DNA of 64,000 bases, taken from the NCBI GenBank assembly GCA_020746835.1, contig JAGPNK010000002.1:1612001-1676000 (forward strand). Direction: 5' to 3'. Within the stretch, counting starts at the first letter, position 1. Every line of letters begins with the position of its first letter. Both the position numbers and the translations under genes were made by a program. Shown in pieces: positions 12,801 to 25,401 of the stretch. The notes under the pieces are model-generated. The model saw only the letters and a program-made list of their open reading frames with translations. It searched no databases and was not told where the DNA came from. This DNA comes from Stachybotrys elegans. Its lineage: Eukaryota; Ascomycota; Sordariomycetes; Hypocreales; Stachybotryaceae.

Positions 12801-13980
12801 CACCTTGCTCCACTCTTGGCGTAGCTACTGGGCGATTTAATGTAGAACAGTACAAACAGCCTGTAAATATAGGGTAGGCTCTTCTAGGTTCCATTCTCCT
12901 TGTCAAGACTTTCTAGTACCCTAGTAGCTACCTTTAATGTGGGTCTAAGTGTGCCTCTACTTATGCCGGATAGGTTGTAGTACTGACTTACCCATGCCGC
13001 CATGTACACGTATACGCACAACCCCTATCCGTCAGGAGTGCTTGAGGCTCTTTTCCCAGGAGACGGGCGGCCACTCTCTCCCAATCGAGATCATTACACC
13101 TTTTCCCATGACTCCATGACTCCCCCTTCCCCTGTCCACCCAGTATCTGTCAGCCGAAAAGATTTTTCTCTGCGAGTTGACATGCCGGGAAAGGATGCCT
13201 CGGGCTTCGTTTGGAAACCCGACGACCTCCCAGCAGCTTCACTCCATCCGGCGATCCTGGCGCTTACGGGGTTACACCAACACAATATTGTCATTTGGCC
13301 CGGCACCAAGTCCCCTCTCCCATCTGCGCAGAGCAGAGAGGGTCAATAAAGTAAAGGTTCGTCGGAAACGTCATGATGTGCTCCGCTCTTTCGGGTAGGT
13401 AGGTAGGTCAGGACTCCCGCCAGCACACGTCCTTTCCATCCACCCATCCGTAGTATGTACCCAGCCACGTTCAGCCGATTGTGGGCATCATTCTTACATC
13501 CCGCGCCAGTATACTTTATTTAGAATTGCTCATAGCAGACTTGATATAAATACACAAAAAAAAGCAGTAGCTTCAACTTGGTAGTCCGAATACGAGCAAT
13601 GCCGTCACATGCCAGTAACTGCGCTTGTACTTGATTTACTGGCACTGAGAACTTGATTTGGACATCAGCTCCATCGCCAGGTACGTTATATTTATCGCTC
13701 AATATCAGAGTGGAATCTTTCAACGTAAACAGCTGGCAAGCCCGCAAATCCAACCCAGAAAGGACTCCTCAACGCCACACATTCCACATAACTCTTCGAC
13801 TAACATTTCGGTAATATCAAGAGCAGCCGGAGAGTGTAGGACAGACCATGTTGAAAAGAAGAGGGCGATCTTCCTGCACTGTTGGCCTTCACTGTGCTGC
13901 TCTCTTAGCTATCTCCAAGGTACACCCGGAGCAGTATGGATGTTGGCACTCTGCGCAGGCAGGGTCTATAGATTTCGTAT
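8521..13980. other. 5.5 kb gene-free region upstream of the C2H2 gene
   Basis: No exon on either strand could be supported. The first kilobase is probably promoter and leader of the minus-strand zinc-finger gene. It includes a (CAG)9 run at 9781-9807, GGT triplets at 9422-9440, an A12 tract near 11288, and scattered TAGGTAGG/CCTACCTA motifs (for example near 11380 and 13398). Open frames of 100-200 codons here are compositionally odd and start in unrelated frames, so I left them out. A long non-coding transcript cannot be excluded. Confidence 0.45.
9781..9807. repeat. (CAG)9 triplet repeat
   Basis: Nine perfect CAG units in the upstream region of the zinc-finger gene, not inside a supported coding exon. 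Confidence 0.9.
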
Positions 13981-16409
13981 TCATGCCGCCGCATTCATGC
14001 TGTTCTCTTTGGTAAGCAAGGCATTCTGGGAGTGATGGGAAGTTGAGAAACTTACACAAAACCAGAGGTAACATTCATCGCCTGTAGCGCGTTTTCGGGA
14101 GTGTGGGCCAAGATCGCTTGTTGCTTTGCGCCTGCGATCGTGTAGGCCAGGAAGCGATGTGTTGGCAGCAGTAGGCGCTTGACAATCAGGTGTTGTCCTT
14201 GGATTGTCAATCTTGTCGATATGGTCCTCCTCGTATTGCCAGTCCTTGCTGTTCTTCTGCTCCAACCCTTCTTTGCCAAACAAATGGTTGTCGATATGAT
14301 CACATCGTTTCGTCCACGTATTGCCTGTGGGCTCATCAATGATGATGAACTTTACGCAGAAGCCGCACCAAAAACGAGGGTCGCAATGCCGCCCCAATCG
14401 GCATTTCTCAACCTTTCTGTCAATCGTTGGCAGGTCCGTAATCTTGTGGTCCCTCTCCAGATGGCTTTTGAACGTCTCCCTTCGCTGGCAAGCCTTCTTG
14501 CAGCCAGCTTCTTCGCAGTGCCATGTTTCGAGATTATAGTGCTGACTGCTCTCGTGTCGCTTCCAGTCGTTTTTGCTCCCAAATTCCTTCATGCAGCCGC
14601 GAAACGTACATCTGTAGGGCTTCTCGTGTCTTTTCCGGTGCTTTCTTCATCATTGTTAGCGGCAATCTCTGTATCTGAGGGAGTATGCTCACTTGAGTTC
14701 ACAAAGTCGGTTGAAGACCTTGGGACAGTCAGGGCATGGTCTCCGATTTTTAGATGCATCAGACACTTCCGGCAACGGTGATCTGCCGTCGATGCTTCCC
14801 GGGTCTTTCGCGATCGTTTTCAGTATCTGCAGGAGCTGACTTTTACTCATATGAGGTAGCGACGAGCTGATTTCAGCAATAATACTATCACTCGTCGACA
14901 TCGGTTCAAGGGGGATGTCCAAGCGAGATGTGTCCTCGTCGGACTCAGTCAGAGATTCCGCCGTCAACTCTTGACTTTGAGCTGTATCCCCATCTATCTG
15001 CACAGTCGAGGAACGGCTGCGAGCTTCGGTGATGGCTGTGCCTTCGGATACACTCATGGATGCACTTGTCTTCTCTGGGTGTAACCCGGCAAATTGCGTT
15101 TCGATTGCGGCATGGCTGTGTGCAGAAAGGTAGGGCCTGTGCTGGATGAGCAATTGCTCATCAGTTGTATTGTATCTCATGAATGAGTTGGTCGCGCGGG
15201 GGTACATGTGCTGGATTCTCTCCTTCACCGCCAGCGAGTTGGTGGTATCAGCGTCGAGGATTTCTTGTCGGGAGAAGTCGTCTCTCAATGCTTGATGCGA
15301 GTGTACAGGCTGAGGCATCATGTTAGGGAAAGAAGGAGCCATTGGTTCGTTCTGAAAGGTAAATCCAATGAATTCCTTCTCGGGGAGGATGTCAACTCCG
15401 TCGGAGGAGTTATCCACGTGAGAGTCGTGGTGAATGTCGGCCACTGAACTCCCCACCCCTTTCAGAGTGTCGCGAAGCGCAGGGCTAGGGCTTTAGAGGG
15501 TTAGCCATGTCGACTTGTTATCATGGGCCTGCTGTAGACGGGCATACCTGTGCATGAACTCGGATAGATCATCATCGGAGCCGACCTTCTTATGGTGTAC
15601 CCGGTCCAGGTGATGACGAAAATTATCAGCTCTGGGCCAGAGTTTACTCTTCTCCATACATGAACCCTCTCTGCAGACAAAGACGCGACCGTTGCCCTCG
15701 AGCTCCCGGTGAACGGATTTCCTGTGTCTTTGGAGGTCGTTTTTGGTGCTGAATCCCTCCTTGCTCCGTCGGCAGCTGGTGTAAGGGCAGAGATGCGGCT
15801 TGCTGTGGCGCTGGTGGTGCTTGCTATATATTGTGAGCACAAAACATGATAGCATGCAGGGACGAGGGGTAATTACTTGAGCTCCGACTTTGTCTTGAGG
15901 GCACGATTGCAAGTATGGCAAAAATGCTGCTTCGAGCTGGTATTGGAGTTGACTACAGAGGCAGAAATCGTGGAATGTGTACCCAAGAAGGCCATAGGCT
16001 TGGTGAGCTGGCTATCAACGGTACTGTCGTCGTCGCGAACTGAAGGCGCGCTGGCAACGCTGTATGGATTGTTGTAGGTACCATATCCTGAATCGCCAGC
16101 GACGGTGTCGCAGTCAGAAGGGAGATTCCGTTCCCTATAGGCAGTAAATCCTAGGTTGTTGGGCATGTATGGAGCTGACCCGGTGAAGTTCAAGTTCGGA
16201 TCACCAAGGCTCAGGCCTACCCATGGATCCTCATTGCCACTCCGGCAGAAGGCGCTGATTCCGTAAGGCGTGGATGTCATGGCATTTTGACTTGGGTTTA
16301 AGCCATTCGGCTGCTCCAGGGTTCGACGGACATCTTGGTTTCCGAAGAGGACACCACCATGAGGCAATCCAAATCCTGGAGAGTCGTTCCGATGGCCAGA
16401 AGCGTTCAT
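13981..16409 (-). CDS. C2H2 zinc-finger protein with two copies of a three-finger module
   Basis: Exons (minus strand) 16409-15877, 15823-15548, 15484-14693 and 14644-13981 sum to 2265 nt, 754 residues. Two modules of three fingers each are visible. Module 1, spanning the exon 1/2 junction, has CHTC, CPYTSC and CREGSC fingers. Module 2, spanning the exon 3/4 junction, has CPDC, CTFRGC and CEEAGC fingers. In both, a phase-2 intron interrupts the codon just after GluLeu in finger 1, showing that the module and its intron were duplicated together. Between the modules is a Ser/Thr/Glu-rich linker of about 250 residues. ATG 16409 (MNASGHRN) is the first Met of the open frame; an upstream exon is possible. 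It is likely a nuclear DNA-binding regulator with an unknown target. The last 20 residues may be altered by a further small intron, because a GTAAGT lies at about 14053. Confidence 0.8.
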
Positions 16410-18718
16410 GTTGAACCGCCAGTTCACAGCAATAATCTCCCCGGCAGCGATGCGGTTGGCAGAGCAAAAAGTCGATGTGCGATCAGGTGCGTCGGGTTCG
16501 GCAACGTGCTAAGCGGTAAGGCCAAAATTGGGCGCTAGAAAGCTATATAGGTTGTTGCTGCTATGAAGCCCTCTTCAGGCATGTCCAGAGGAAGGTAGAT
16601 AAACACTCGAATAGGCAGCGACTATAGCAGGTACTTCGAAAACCGTAGCGGCGTAACACGAGGGCAGAAGGATAGAGTAGACAAGGTTCCGCAGTCGAAT
16701 AGTATACCTCAGGCGGTAATGGTTGTGGCAGATGAGGGAGAGTAGGGTAGAAGAGGGATGCGTGAGGGGTGGGTGGGAGTAGTTATCTCGGTGTTGGACG
16801 CGGACGTGCGACGAGAGTGCTATTGGCTCGGTGGCTCTGATGCTGTCCCACGTGTCTTGCTATGTGCGCTGATGTGTGGCCAACCCGGATTCTTCAATCA
16901 TGGTGAAGTGATACAAACAAAAACTGAGGAAGGCCGATGGTGGCGGTGCAGTGCGGCTCTTTGTCCTCGCTCGTGCTGGAGTTCTACCCCGGGCGACAGG
17001 GTTGTGGGAGATGGAATTGCGATTGAGACTGGGCATCGGGCACCTCCGACAAGGAGGCTGACAGCAAAGGCGAGCAAAATTTTATTCGATTTGATGATTT
17101 CAATTTCCGCACGAGGGCGTGTGTTGGAGAAATTGCTCGGTACCTGCAAGGGTATGCTCTTGACGTGGTCGATGATGTGTGGGAGGGGATGTGACGGACG
17201 GTACAGAAGGGCCGAGGCGACTGACCGCCGACTCAGATTGACGTCGGAGGGGCGCAGGGAGCGGGTGGCTGGCCGGCGGGGGACTGCTCAGTTGACCGAC
17301 TGATGAAATAAATACCAAAGCAGCCTGATCGTCAATCCGCTTTGCAGAAGCTGGCCGTGGTTAGAGTTGGTGCGGAGTCGTATGTGAGAAGAAGAAGGGA
17401 GGGGAGGAAAGATGACGGGAGGAATATGGAAGGTACCTTGAAGCAAGTCGTGGTGGAGGTGTGGCAGGCGTGCGTGGAAGGTGGGAAAAGTGCGGCTGCT
17501 TTGGGTCGACAGTTGTGCAAATGCGCAAGGTGCCCAAGCTGGCAAGCAAGCAGCAATGCAGCAATGCAGCAACGCAGCCTACCTTAGTACGCAGCGCGAT
17601 GCATCGCTTCGGAACACAACGGGAGCCTGTGGTTACGTGTATGACGGGCCAAGCAGGGTTTGTGGCCCGACTGGTTGCGATAAGACAAATTCTAGGCTTC
17701 CACCCACGCTCCTCTTGGCCTTGGTCTTCCTGTCGAGATTCCCCTTTCGGATCCAAAAGAATGAGTTGCTATTTATCCGCCCAATTGATGCACACTTGAC
17801 GCATCTGTTGTATGTCCTGATGTCTGCGCGGTTGTCGTATGGCAAAGGTGCGCGTAACCGAGCGTGGCTCATCATCAGACTTGATCCCGGTGTGTACCAG
17901 GAGCCTCATCGCTGGCCTTTTCTTGCTGCCTCGCCATGGGCTAAGAAGTCTCCTCATGCCGCAGCTCAGCTGCAAGGAGCCTGCAGGCGACTAAACCAAT
18001 CACGCCGGGCATTGGGCGTTCGGATGCATTCTCGCACCATTGGTCAGCACAAGGCAACCGTAAGGCAACCGTCACGGGAACGCCCCCATTTGCGAACCAG
18101 CTGCGTTTTGTATGCGTAGCATGGCATGGCCTTCTTTTATTCGGCATGCCGAATATTACGAGTCATAGGATCCTGGTCGGGCATCCAGAGCGGAAGTAGG
18201 GACGGAAGATAGAGGCCGTCGGCAGCCCCCGGGCCCCTTTTCCATGCAGTCACTCTGAATAGAGTACATTCTCGTGACTGTAAATAGGTAGGTACTTATG
18301 TATCCTATCATGGGTTATGTTTGGACAAGTGCGGCTCTACTTGTCTCGGTAGACTTGGCTGATGGCTGTTGTCTCGTGTCACCTTCACTTTGGACTTGGC
18401 TTCGCTGGGGCCCATGCACAAAGTGCCGAGTGCGGACATGTACTTGCGCAATTCAGGATGCAAGTCAGAGTGTGCCCCTCCCTGTAGGGATTTCGAGTCT
18501 TGCGCAGGTGGTTTACCCTGCATAGCAGTGACGTTACACAGCACAATCTGGGTATCTTGAGAAAGCACGATACGACTTGCTCTGCCTCGCGGGAGATGGA
18601 GAAGGTTTATGACATGTTTTTACTGGAATTTCACCTATGAAAGGGGCTGTGAGACAATGCTCATCATCAAACGATGACTCCAGCATACCGCACTCGAGCA
18701 CTGCCATCACGCACTGTC
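16410..18718. other. Intergenic region, no gene seen
   Basis: 2.3 kb between the start of the two-module zinc-finger gene and the 3' end of the DAP1-like gene. Several open frames overlap on both strands but none has domain motifs or sensible splice structure. The part next to 16410 is presumably the promoter. Confidence 0.45.
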
Positions 18719-19381
18719 CTATTCCATGTTGGTGGCGCCCTGGACAACTCCTACGACATTGTAACGCTTCGAAAAGAAGGTGACCCAGTCGTTGAGCGTC
18801 TGGACCTCCTTCGGCTCCAGTGTGCTCCAGTCGGGCGAGACATCTTCAGCTTTGGTGGAAGTCTTGCCCAATGCCCTCGAGGCATCCTTGCCCGCGAAAA
18901 CTAAGGGCTCTATATTAGTATCGTCGAGAGGAAAAGGGGGGGCCCTCGGACTCGAACTTGGGGGCCGTACCGTGATATGAGCCTCCGGGCTGATACGCCT
19001 TGTTGCCCGTAACGTCGTAGACCTTGCCCTATAATTACAACTCAGTCCTGCTCCGTGGATGAGCAGTTTCCATTGGACAATGTCCGAACCTTGATGGCAA
19101 CGTAGCATTTCGCCCCGTCGACTCCTAGGTAGCCAGTTAGCAAGGCACTGTAAGCGCACGTTCTGACGAAACTGAAGCTGCATGACGGGCCGATGACGGG
19201 CTCGCTCCCACTAGATGTCGCGCTGTCCCGGCAAGACTTTATTGGAGTAGGGATGGAGGGGTAAAGAATGACACCGAAGCAGAATACATACCGTTGGCCT
19301 GGGCGAGCTCGTCCAGCGAGATGGGATCGTCCTTGGGGGGCTCAGGTTCACCGGAGCCTTGGGCTCAAATTTTCCTGCCAT
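18719..19381 (-). CDS. DAP1: DAP1/MAPR-family cytochrome b5-like heme protein, frameshifted in exon 1
   Basis: Four exons on the minus strand: 19381-19292, 19124-19090, 19028-18971 and 18909-18719. Translation gives the small cytochrome b5-like fold of the DAP1/PGRMC family: CYVAIKGKVYDVTG, then a PGGSYH turn, then FAGKDASRALGK, ending in the helix DWVTFFSKRYNVVG. Family members bind heme through a tyrosine and support P450 sterol enzymes such as Erg11. The summed exons are 374 nt, one short of a whole number of codons. Exon 1 begins MAGKFEPKAPVNL, but the conserved PPKDDPISLDELAQ follows in another frame. The switch falls exactly at a run of six C (19335-19340); seven C would give one continuous frame of 124 residues. 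So this is either a base-calling error or a real inactivating indel. It is divergent from the Mgr3-like gene with 299 bp between starts. Confidence 0.8.
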
Positions 19382-19680
19382 GGCGGAAATGCGAAGAAGA
19401 TGGAGGCTGGGTGGTGCAGAGTTGGTGAGAGAAGCGTGTGCTCTTGAAGCTCGACAAAAGCACTTGATGCGCAACCGTTGGAGGGGCAGCCAGCCGCTTA
19501 GTACATAGGTACCCGCCGGAGAGCCATTCGTGCACGGACCATCTCTCAATGGTCGATGATCCATCCATACAGAATTAATTCGCCATTGCCGAGTCAAGAT
19601 TTCATGTCAACTGCCAGCTTGTAACCGTTCACCACCAACGCCACAGCCTCGCACCGCTGCGACGCGGCCGATCAGCTTTC
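19382..19680. promoter_or_regulatory. Shared bidirectional promoter region
   Basis: The 299 bp between the DAP1-like start (minus) and the Mgr3-like start (plus) must contain both promoters and leaders. No specific factor site was assigned. Confidence 0.5.
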
Positions 19681-21330
19681 ATGTCCGCCACGGCAATAGC
19701 CTCGTTGAGGCCCTTTGGCCATCAATGTCTCCACCGATCCCATGCCGCCCTCCTGACCGTCCAGCTCAAGTCGCCCAAGGCCAAGTTCGAGCTGTCTGCC
19801 GTCGTATCCTTGCGTCGCGGTCAGATCCGATTCGCATCCCAGAAACGATTCGAAAACGATGGGCGCTCCGAGGCGCCCATACCGAGGCATAAGCTGTCGC
19901 CCTTGCCGAAGTTGACATTCCGCCAATTCCTCCGGCGCGTTGCCCTCGGCAGCTTTCGCAACTTGCGGTCCTCATTGACGGCCGAGGGATGGAAAGCAGC
20001 CTGGCGCGACAGTCCTTACTTCATGTCCATGGTCATTGTTGTGTAAGTGCCGTGTCGTATGTCTATACGTGCGATGGTCTGGGGCTGACTGTACAACAGA
20101 TGGATCGTCTTCTTGGGCTTCCTGGCTGCTACACTGCCGACCTTTTATCGTACGTTTTATGGCCCAGAGATGAGCAAATTCCCAGAACCCGTTGCGAATA
20201 CACTACGGCGGGCCATCTACTACACGATCTCAAAACCGGAGCCGGAGTTGGCGCTCAAATATTATCAAAAGGCCATGCAGGAATGTGCCGATATTGGCCT
20301 GGATCCCTTCTCCGACGAGGTGCTGGGCATCCGTATATATGTTGCTGGTTGGCTCGAGAAGATTGGCAATTACGCAAACGCTATCCAAGTCATTGAGTCT
20401 ATCCGCTCTGACTGTCTAAGATGGGTTGACGTAATGGAACAATCCGTGAAGGATGGCAAGATCAGCGAAGCGGGCAGGTTGGTCTCGGAACCGAAGCCTA
20501 CGCAAGATGAGATCCTGAAGGATGGGCAAGAGGCGTCAACCAAGGACGCCGCAAAGCCACAGGCCCAGACTGAGGAGGAGAAGGACATGCCCACCGAGAC
20601 GTTGTGGCACAAGCGACAGCGATTGCTCCAGAGAGCCATCAGCGCCAGCGTCAAGCTAGGACACCTCTATGCCGACGAGCACGTCATAGATCCCGAGAAC
20701 TCACACAAGCATCTCCTCTGGGCTGTAGAGGCGTCGTTGAAGGAAATGGACCGGCGCAGAAAGGAAGACACCAAGCCGGGCGAGGAAAGCTGGCTTACCG
20801 CGGAGGAGATGGGCGCTTCAATGGAGTCACTTGGCCTAGACTACATGAAGCGCTCGCAGTTCCAGTTTGCCATTCCGCTCTTCTTCCAGGCGCTCCGGCT
20901 CTGCGAGAGCCCTTGTCACAGAGCTGTGATTATGAACAACCTGTCGGCAGCATTTGCTCAGCATCCCATCTACAGCCCCAAGGCGGCCGAGATGACCGAG
21001 GTGGACAACTTGAAGGTCTTGTTCGACTCGTCGATGCCGTCGACGCGGGCCGAGTGCCTCGAGGCCGCTGCGGCATGGGCTCGCAACGCATATGCGCACG
21101 GCAAGGACGTCAAGGGGGAGCAGCGCACGCCAGACTGCGACGAGGCATGCGCCGTGGCCCTTTGCAACTGGGGCGACGTAGCAGCGATGCAGGGAAAGCC
21201 GGAGCTGGCTCGTGGTAAGTATCAGAAGTGCATCGAGATGAGCGAGAAGTTGGGATTCGCGGCCGGGGCCAAGCAAGCCAGAGAGGGGCTGGCGAAACTA
21301 TCCGGCACTGCCACACAGCCGAAGAAATGA
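19681..21330 (+). CDS. MGR3: Mgr3-like mitochondrial inner-membrane TPR protein
   Basis: Exons 19681-20042 and 20100-21330 sum to 1593 nt, 530 residues. The first 55 residues are Arg/Ser/Ala-rich with few acids, typical of a mitochondrial presequence. A single membrane helix (MSMVIVVWIVFLGFLAATL) spans the splice junction near residue 120. Beyond it are TPR-type helical repeats: ALKYYQKAMQECADIGLDP, IRIYVAGWLEKIGNYANAI, and a C-terminal ELARGKYQKCIEMSEKLGF. This layout matches the Mgr3 family, which in yeast joins Mgr1 as a substrate adaptor of the i-AAA protease Yme1 and places its TPR domain in the intermembrane space. The second exon reads into the TPR region only with the GTAAGT donor at 20043, which fixes the intron. 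Assignment to Mgr3 rather than another anchored TPR protein is good but rests on architecture. Confidence 0.75.
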
Positions 21331-23966
21331 TAGAAAAAGACCTCACCTTCTGCCAGGTCAAGCGTGAGCAGGACAGCAGGACGGATGAGCCTCCATGGCA
21401 ACGAGCATGCAAGAGGCGTGGATTGATAACCACGCCACAATGCACGAAGAGATAGAGTTCGGAGGGACTTTGTGGCCGCATTCACCCCAGTATCCGGGAA
21501 CAACTGGACACAGGGGCCCAGTTATGTATAGTAGACTTGCCCCCTCGCCATTTTCTTCCTCAATGGACAAGACTTCCTTGTTGGGAACAGGACCAGATGT
21601 GATTTCCGGGGCGTCTGCTGGCCTTGTGGGACCTGAGGTTTACGTCGCAGGTCGTATCATAGGGCTTCACCCACAGGAAGGCGGAGACTTGCAGCTCGCG
21701 AGTGGCATCTCACAGAACACAGCCACAGGGCATGGCATGGGAGGGACATGTTTGATCTGCCGGCTTCGACTTCAGGGGTTAACACGAGAATCGGTGATGG
21801 CAAACGAACGACGACGACGACCAGAAACATGGGCAGCCAGCCTTTGGGAGACGCCCGTAGCGGCACAAGGCACTGCAAGGGGGAGACTCCGATAGTGGTC
21901 GTCATCCACCCATCACTGCCCTCCGCGTCCTGCTCGGACCGTACCTTGCGGTTCTTCTCAGCGCCACGTTGTTCTGACGTCTCATCCACCAGGTAGGGCT
22001 TGCTGCCTGGCCTCGGGCGAATGAATGGCCGCACAAGCGCTCACAGCGTGACAGGGCGCGCCAATCAGGACGCAGGACTTGACGTTACACGGACAAGGGT
22101 AGGGTAAGTCTGACGATTTACGGTGTGTGACGCCCATAGTAATAACCATCCAAGGAGTCACCCAAAGAGCGGAGGGCATGCCGGTGGACAAGCAGTGGCA
22201 GAAAAAGCCAATGGTTTGCGCGGCTTGAAACACAGCACAGAAGGATCGTCCCGGCGTCGGATTGAGTCGGCTCAACCGCCTGCTACACTTATTCATATTC
22301 ATTGGGCCAGGTTCATCGTCTTGGAATCCTGGGGCTAGCCGTCTGGTGTCAAAACCTGGGCTGAAGGGGGGGGGCAGCGATCCGCAGGGCCCTGATCCTG
22401 GTCCCGTTAGAGTAAGTGATGCCGATGCTGCATGCAAGCGCATACACTTTCTCGTACCCCTGTCTAGCGTATATTCAGCCCTTTGGGGCAATGGTCATGG
22501 GGATGGAATGCTCATTCGGCATCGTTGGTCACTCAACAATCTTGTATTACGTGGGTTTGTTTGTGTAACACACACTCAGGTCAGGGTCAGGTCTCTCTTG
22601 CCTTCTTTTATCTCTCTATTTCTGCGCCTCCTCTCGTCTGGGATAGAAGGAGGAGACTGTCTGATGATGGGCTGGGTAGAGGAGCTCATCTCATGTCGGA
22701 GAGACCTGCCAAGCTCCGACAAAGGGTCCGAGAGGGTACGTACTACGTCTACGGTACTGTCAGGGCAGGTGATTGGTAGGATATCAAGACGATGCTATGG
22801 AATTTCACTAGGCTGCTGGAGACTGGATATAACCTGGGATTAGTACATACTAGCCAGACGGGAAATCCCAGTATAGCGGGTACGAAGCCCGGCCGAAAGT
22901 CACCAAACCCGGCTGGGCGGTAACCAGCATAATACTACCATCCCTAGTACAGTAGTATGTACCCGTACAAGGAGCATGGCGGGGGAGGTACCCAGCGATA
23001 ATGTGCATAATACGGCCGATCGTCGGGCAGAGGATGGAGCGCAGAGCCCGGTGATGGGCGATGTCTGGGATGTGGGCAAGGGGGGGTGGGCTGGATCCTC
23101 ACAGCGGTCATGGCGGTTGAGGAGGGAAGGATGAAGGATGAAGTAACTCCGTAATCTAAGGTAGAAGAGAGAGAGTGGCAGATGGGTTGTGCCGGACTAT
23201 GTATCAATATGGGCTCTGGAAATAGTAGGATTGATACCATGGGGTCGGGGATCTATTCATCGGTGAGTGGATATTCAGCCCATCGAAGGGGGACAGGGGG
23301 TAGGGGACAAGGGGAGAGAGATTATGGTTCTCTCGCCCTGTGAGGTGAAAATGGCATGGCCTGGCCATGATGAGGCGTCCATCAGCATGACCATGACGGG
23401 TGTGGGCACGTGTTGGCGCCTTGTGTAGCATTGCCTCTGCTAAAGGCCGTAGAGATATGTCGGCCCAGTCGAAATGGGGGCCAAGTGCGTGAGCCTCAGC
23501 AGAAAAGAAGAAGAAAAAGAGGAGAGGAATGATGGTTGATGGTTGATGGTTGGTGGTTGGCGGTCACGCAAGCCTCCTGCATCTCGTCCCACCTTTGGGC
23601 CTCGCCGCCCAAGCTAAGCCGGGTGCAGGCCGGGTGTCAAGTGAGTGCCGAGTGCCTGTGCCATGCCAGGCCCGAACCACGTCCCCCACCCTTTTTCCCT
23701 TCTGGATCTCGGCCCTGCGCTAGAGAGGCGCTGCGAATCACCCAATTGGGAATAGTCCCTGGCCGCTACTTTATTAGTGTACCAGGACTGGTTGGCGCTG
23801 TCACGGGTTACTACTTCGAGATACCTTTGCGGCTCCCTGAAAGAGACACTCCTCAGGACAGACACCTGTATGCTGCTGAGTCTGAGTCTGACTGAGTCTG
23901 AGTCGTTGAGTGCGGCAACAGCGAGGCACATACCTCATCCTCCTCTTCCTTCTACCCCTCCTCTCA

Positions 23967-24000
<34 letters not shown>

Positions 24001-25401
24001 TCTCTCCCTCTCCCTCTCTTTTATCTCTCTCTTCATCTCTCTCTCCTCGGGTATGTCCATCTCCCTTCCTCCCGCCCGCCCTGCATCAAGTGCACCCAGC
24101 CGGCAAGATTCAACAAGCCAATCCTGCCGCGGAGAAACTGGCCTGACCTAGCCCAGGCCCCTCGACCTGGGTACCAGTACCAGTACCAGAGAGGTGGATA
24201 GTCCCATCCATATCGTGCCTGGCAGGGCTTGTGGAAGTCGGCAGACAAAGGGGACTCGGGGGGACCCGCCGGACAAGAACGCGCCAGGGTCTCGTGGAAC
24301 GTCATGTATATTTAGCACTCTGCTAGACCTGTCACGGGACAATTAATAATTGTTCATTGTTAATTGCTAATTATCACAGACTGGCGCGTCGAAACCCTCC
24401 CCATCGTCCCAACCAATATCCACACCGTGAACCGGGGAAACCCTCCTCGTCGGCCGAGACCAATATGCGCGAAGGATCATGGCGCCCACCCCCCCGGGCC
24501 TCTTTTCCTTCTATGCCTCTTTCTGATAGACTACACGACGCTGTACTATTTTCTTCGGTCCTGGCTGTTTTTCTCCTGCATGGGTAATCGATGCTTCGTC
24601 CAGGGCACAAACACGATGTGACGTCGGCCACCCACGGCAACACAGCCCACCACGGCTTTCCTCCTCCTCCTCCTCCTCCGCCTTCGCCTCCTTCTCTTCT
24701 GCATGTACTCGTTCCGCCCACTTGGCCCAGGAGGACATCCACCATGGCCGTTCTAGGCTCATCCGCGTAGTATGTCCCGTATCCCACTCCACTCCTGGTC
24801 CGACAACATGCAAGCAAGTGTCAAAGTCCCAACCGTACATTACACTTCGTCATCCTTCTCCTCCCTCCCTCTCTGTGGCGAGATATCCCCCTTCCACCCT
24901 AGGAGGGGGAGGGGAGGGGACCTTAAGATTAGCTGTATGCAACCAGAAGCCAGCGTGGAACCATGCCATTCTGCCCGCTGCCTGTTTATGGGCCCTGGTC
25001 TATGTGATGCTCAGTGCGTGGTTCCAAGCGGGCACCAGCATTCTACAACTTATACATAGCACCGTGCTGCCGCCTTCATCAGCAAGCAACATCTCCAAAC
25101 CACTCTGACTTGATCTGACCTGTGCTGTCCCGTCAGAGTTCAAATCATCCACGCCCCCTCCGCCTTCTCACTCGCTCACTCTTTCTCTGCCGCCCCTTTA
25201 CTCGCCCCGAGCACTGGTAGAATAGGCTCGATCGACATAAGCATACCCTGGCGTCACCAGGCCGCTGGATTCGACTATAAGACGGCTATTTTCCTGCACT
25301 TCTCCCCCACATACCCCAACACCCGTCTTGTGCTGCAGCAGCAACGTCACGACAAACCACCTCGACAAGAACAAGAACTGCATCAGACACTGCAGAGAGA
25401 G
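21331..25401. other. 4 kb gene-free region upstream of the bZIP gene
   Basis: No exon could be supported on either strand. It contains a (CA)n tract at 23970-23999 followed by CT-rich sequence, a CTC-rich patch at 24655-24700, and G/A-rich patches. The last 300 bp, rich in CCTC and CGAC, probably is the 5' leader of the bZIP gene. A long promoter upstream of a regulator is common in filamentous fungi. Confidence 0.45.
23970..23999. repeat. (CA)n microsatellite
   Basis: About fourteen CA units followed by CT-rich sequence in the upstream region of the bZIP gene. Confidence 0.9.
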
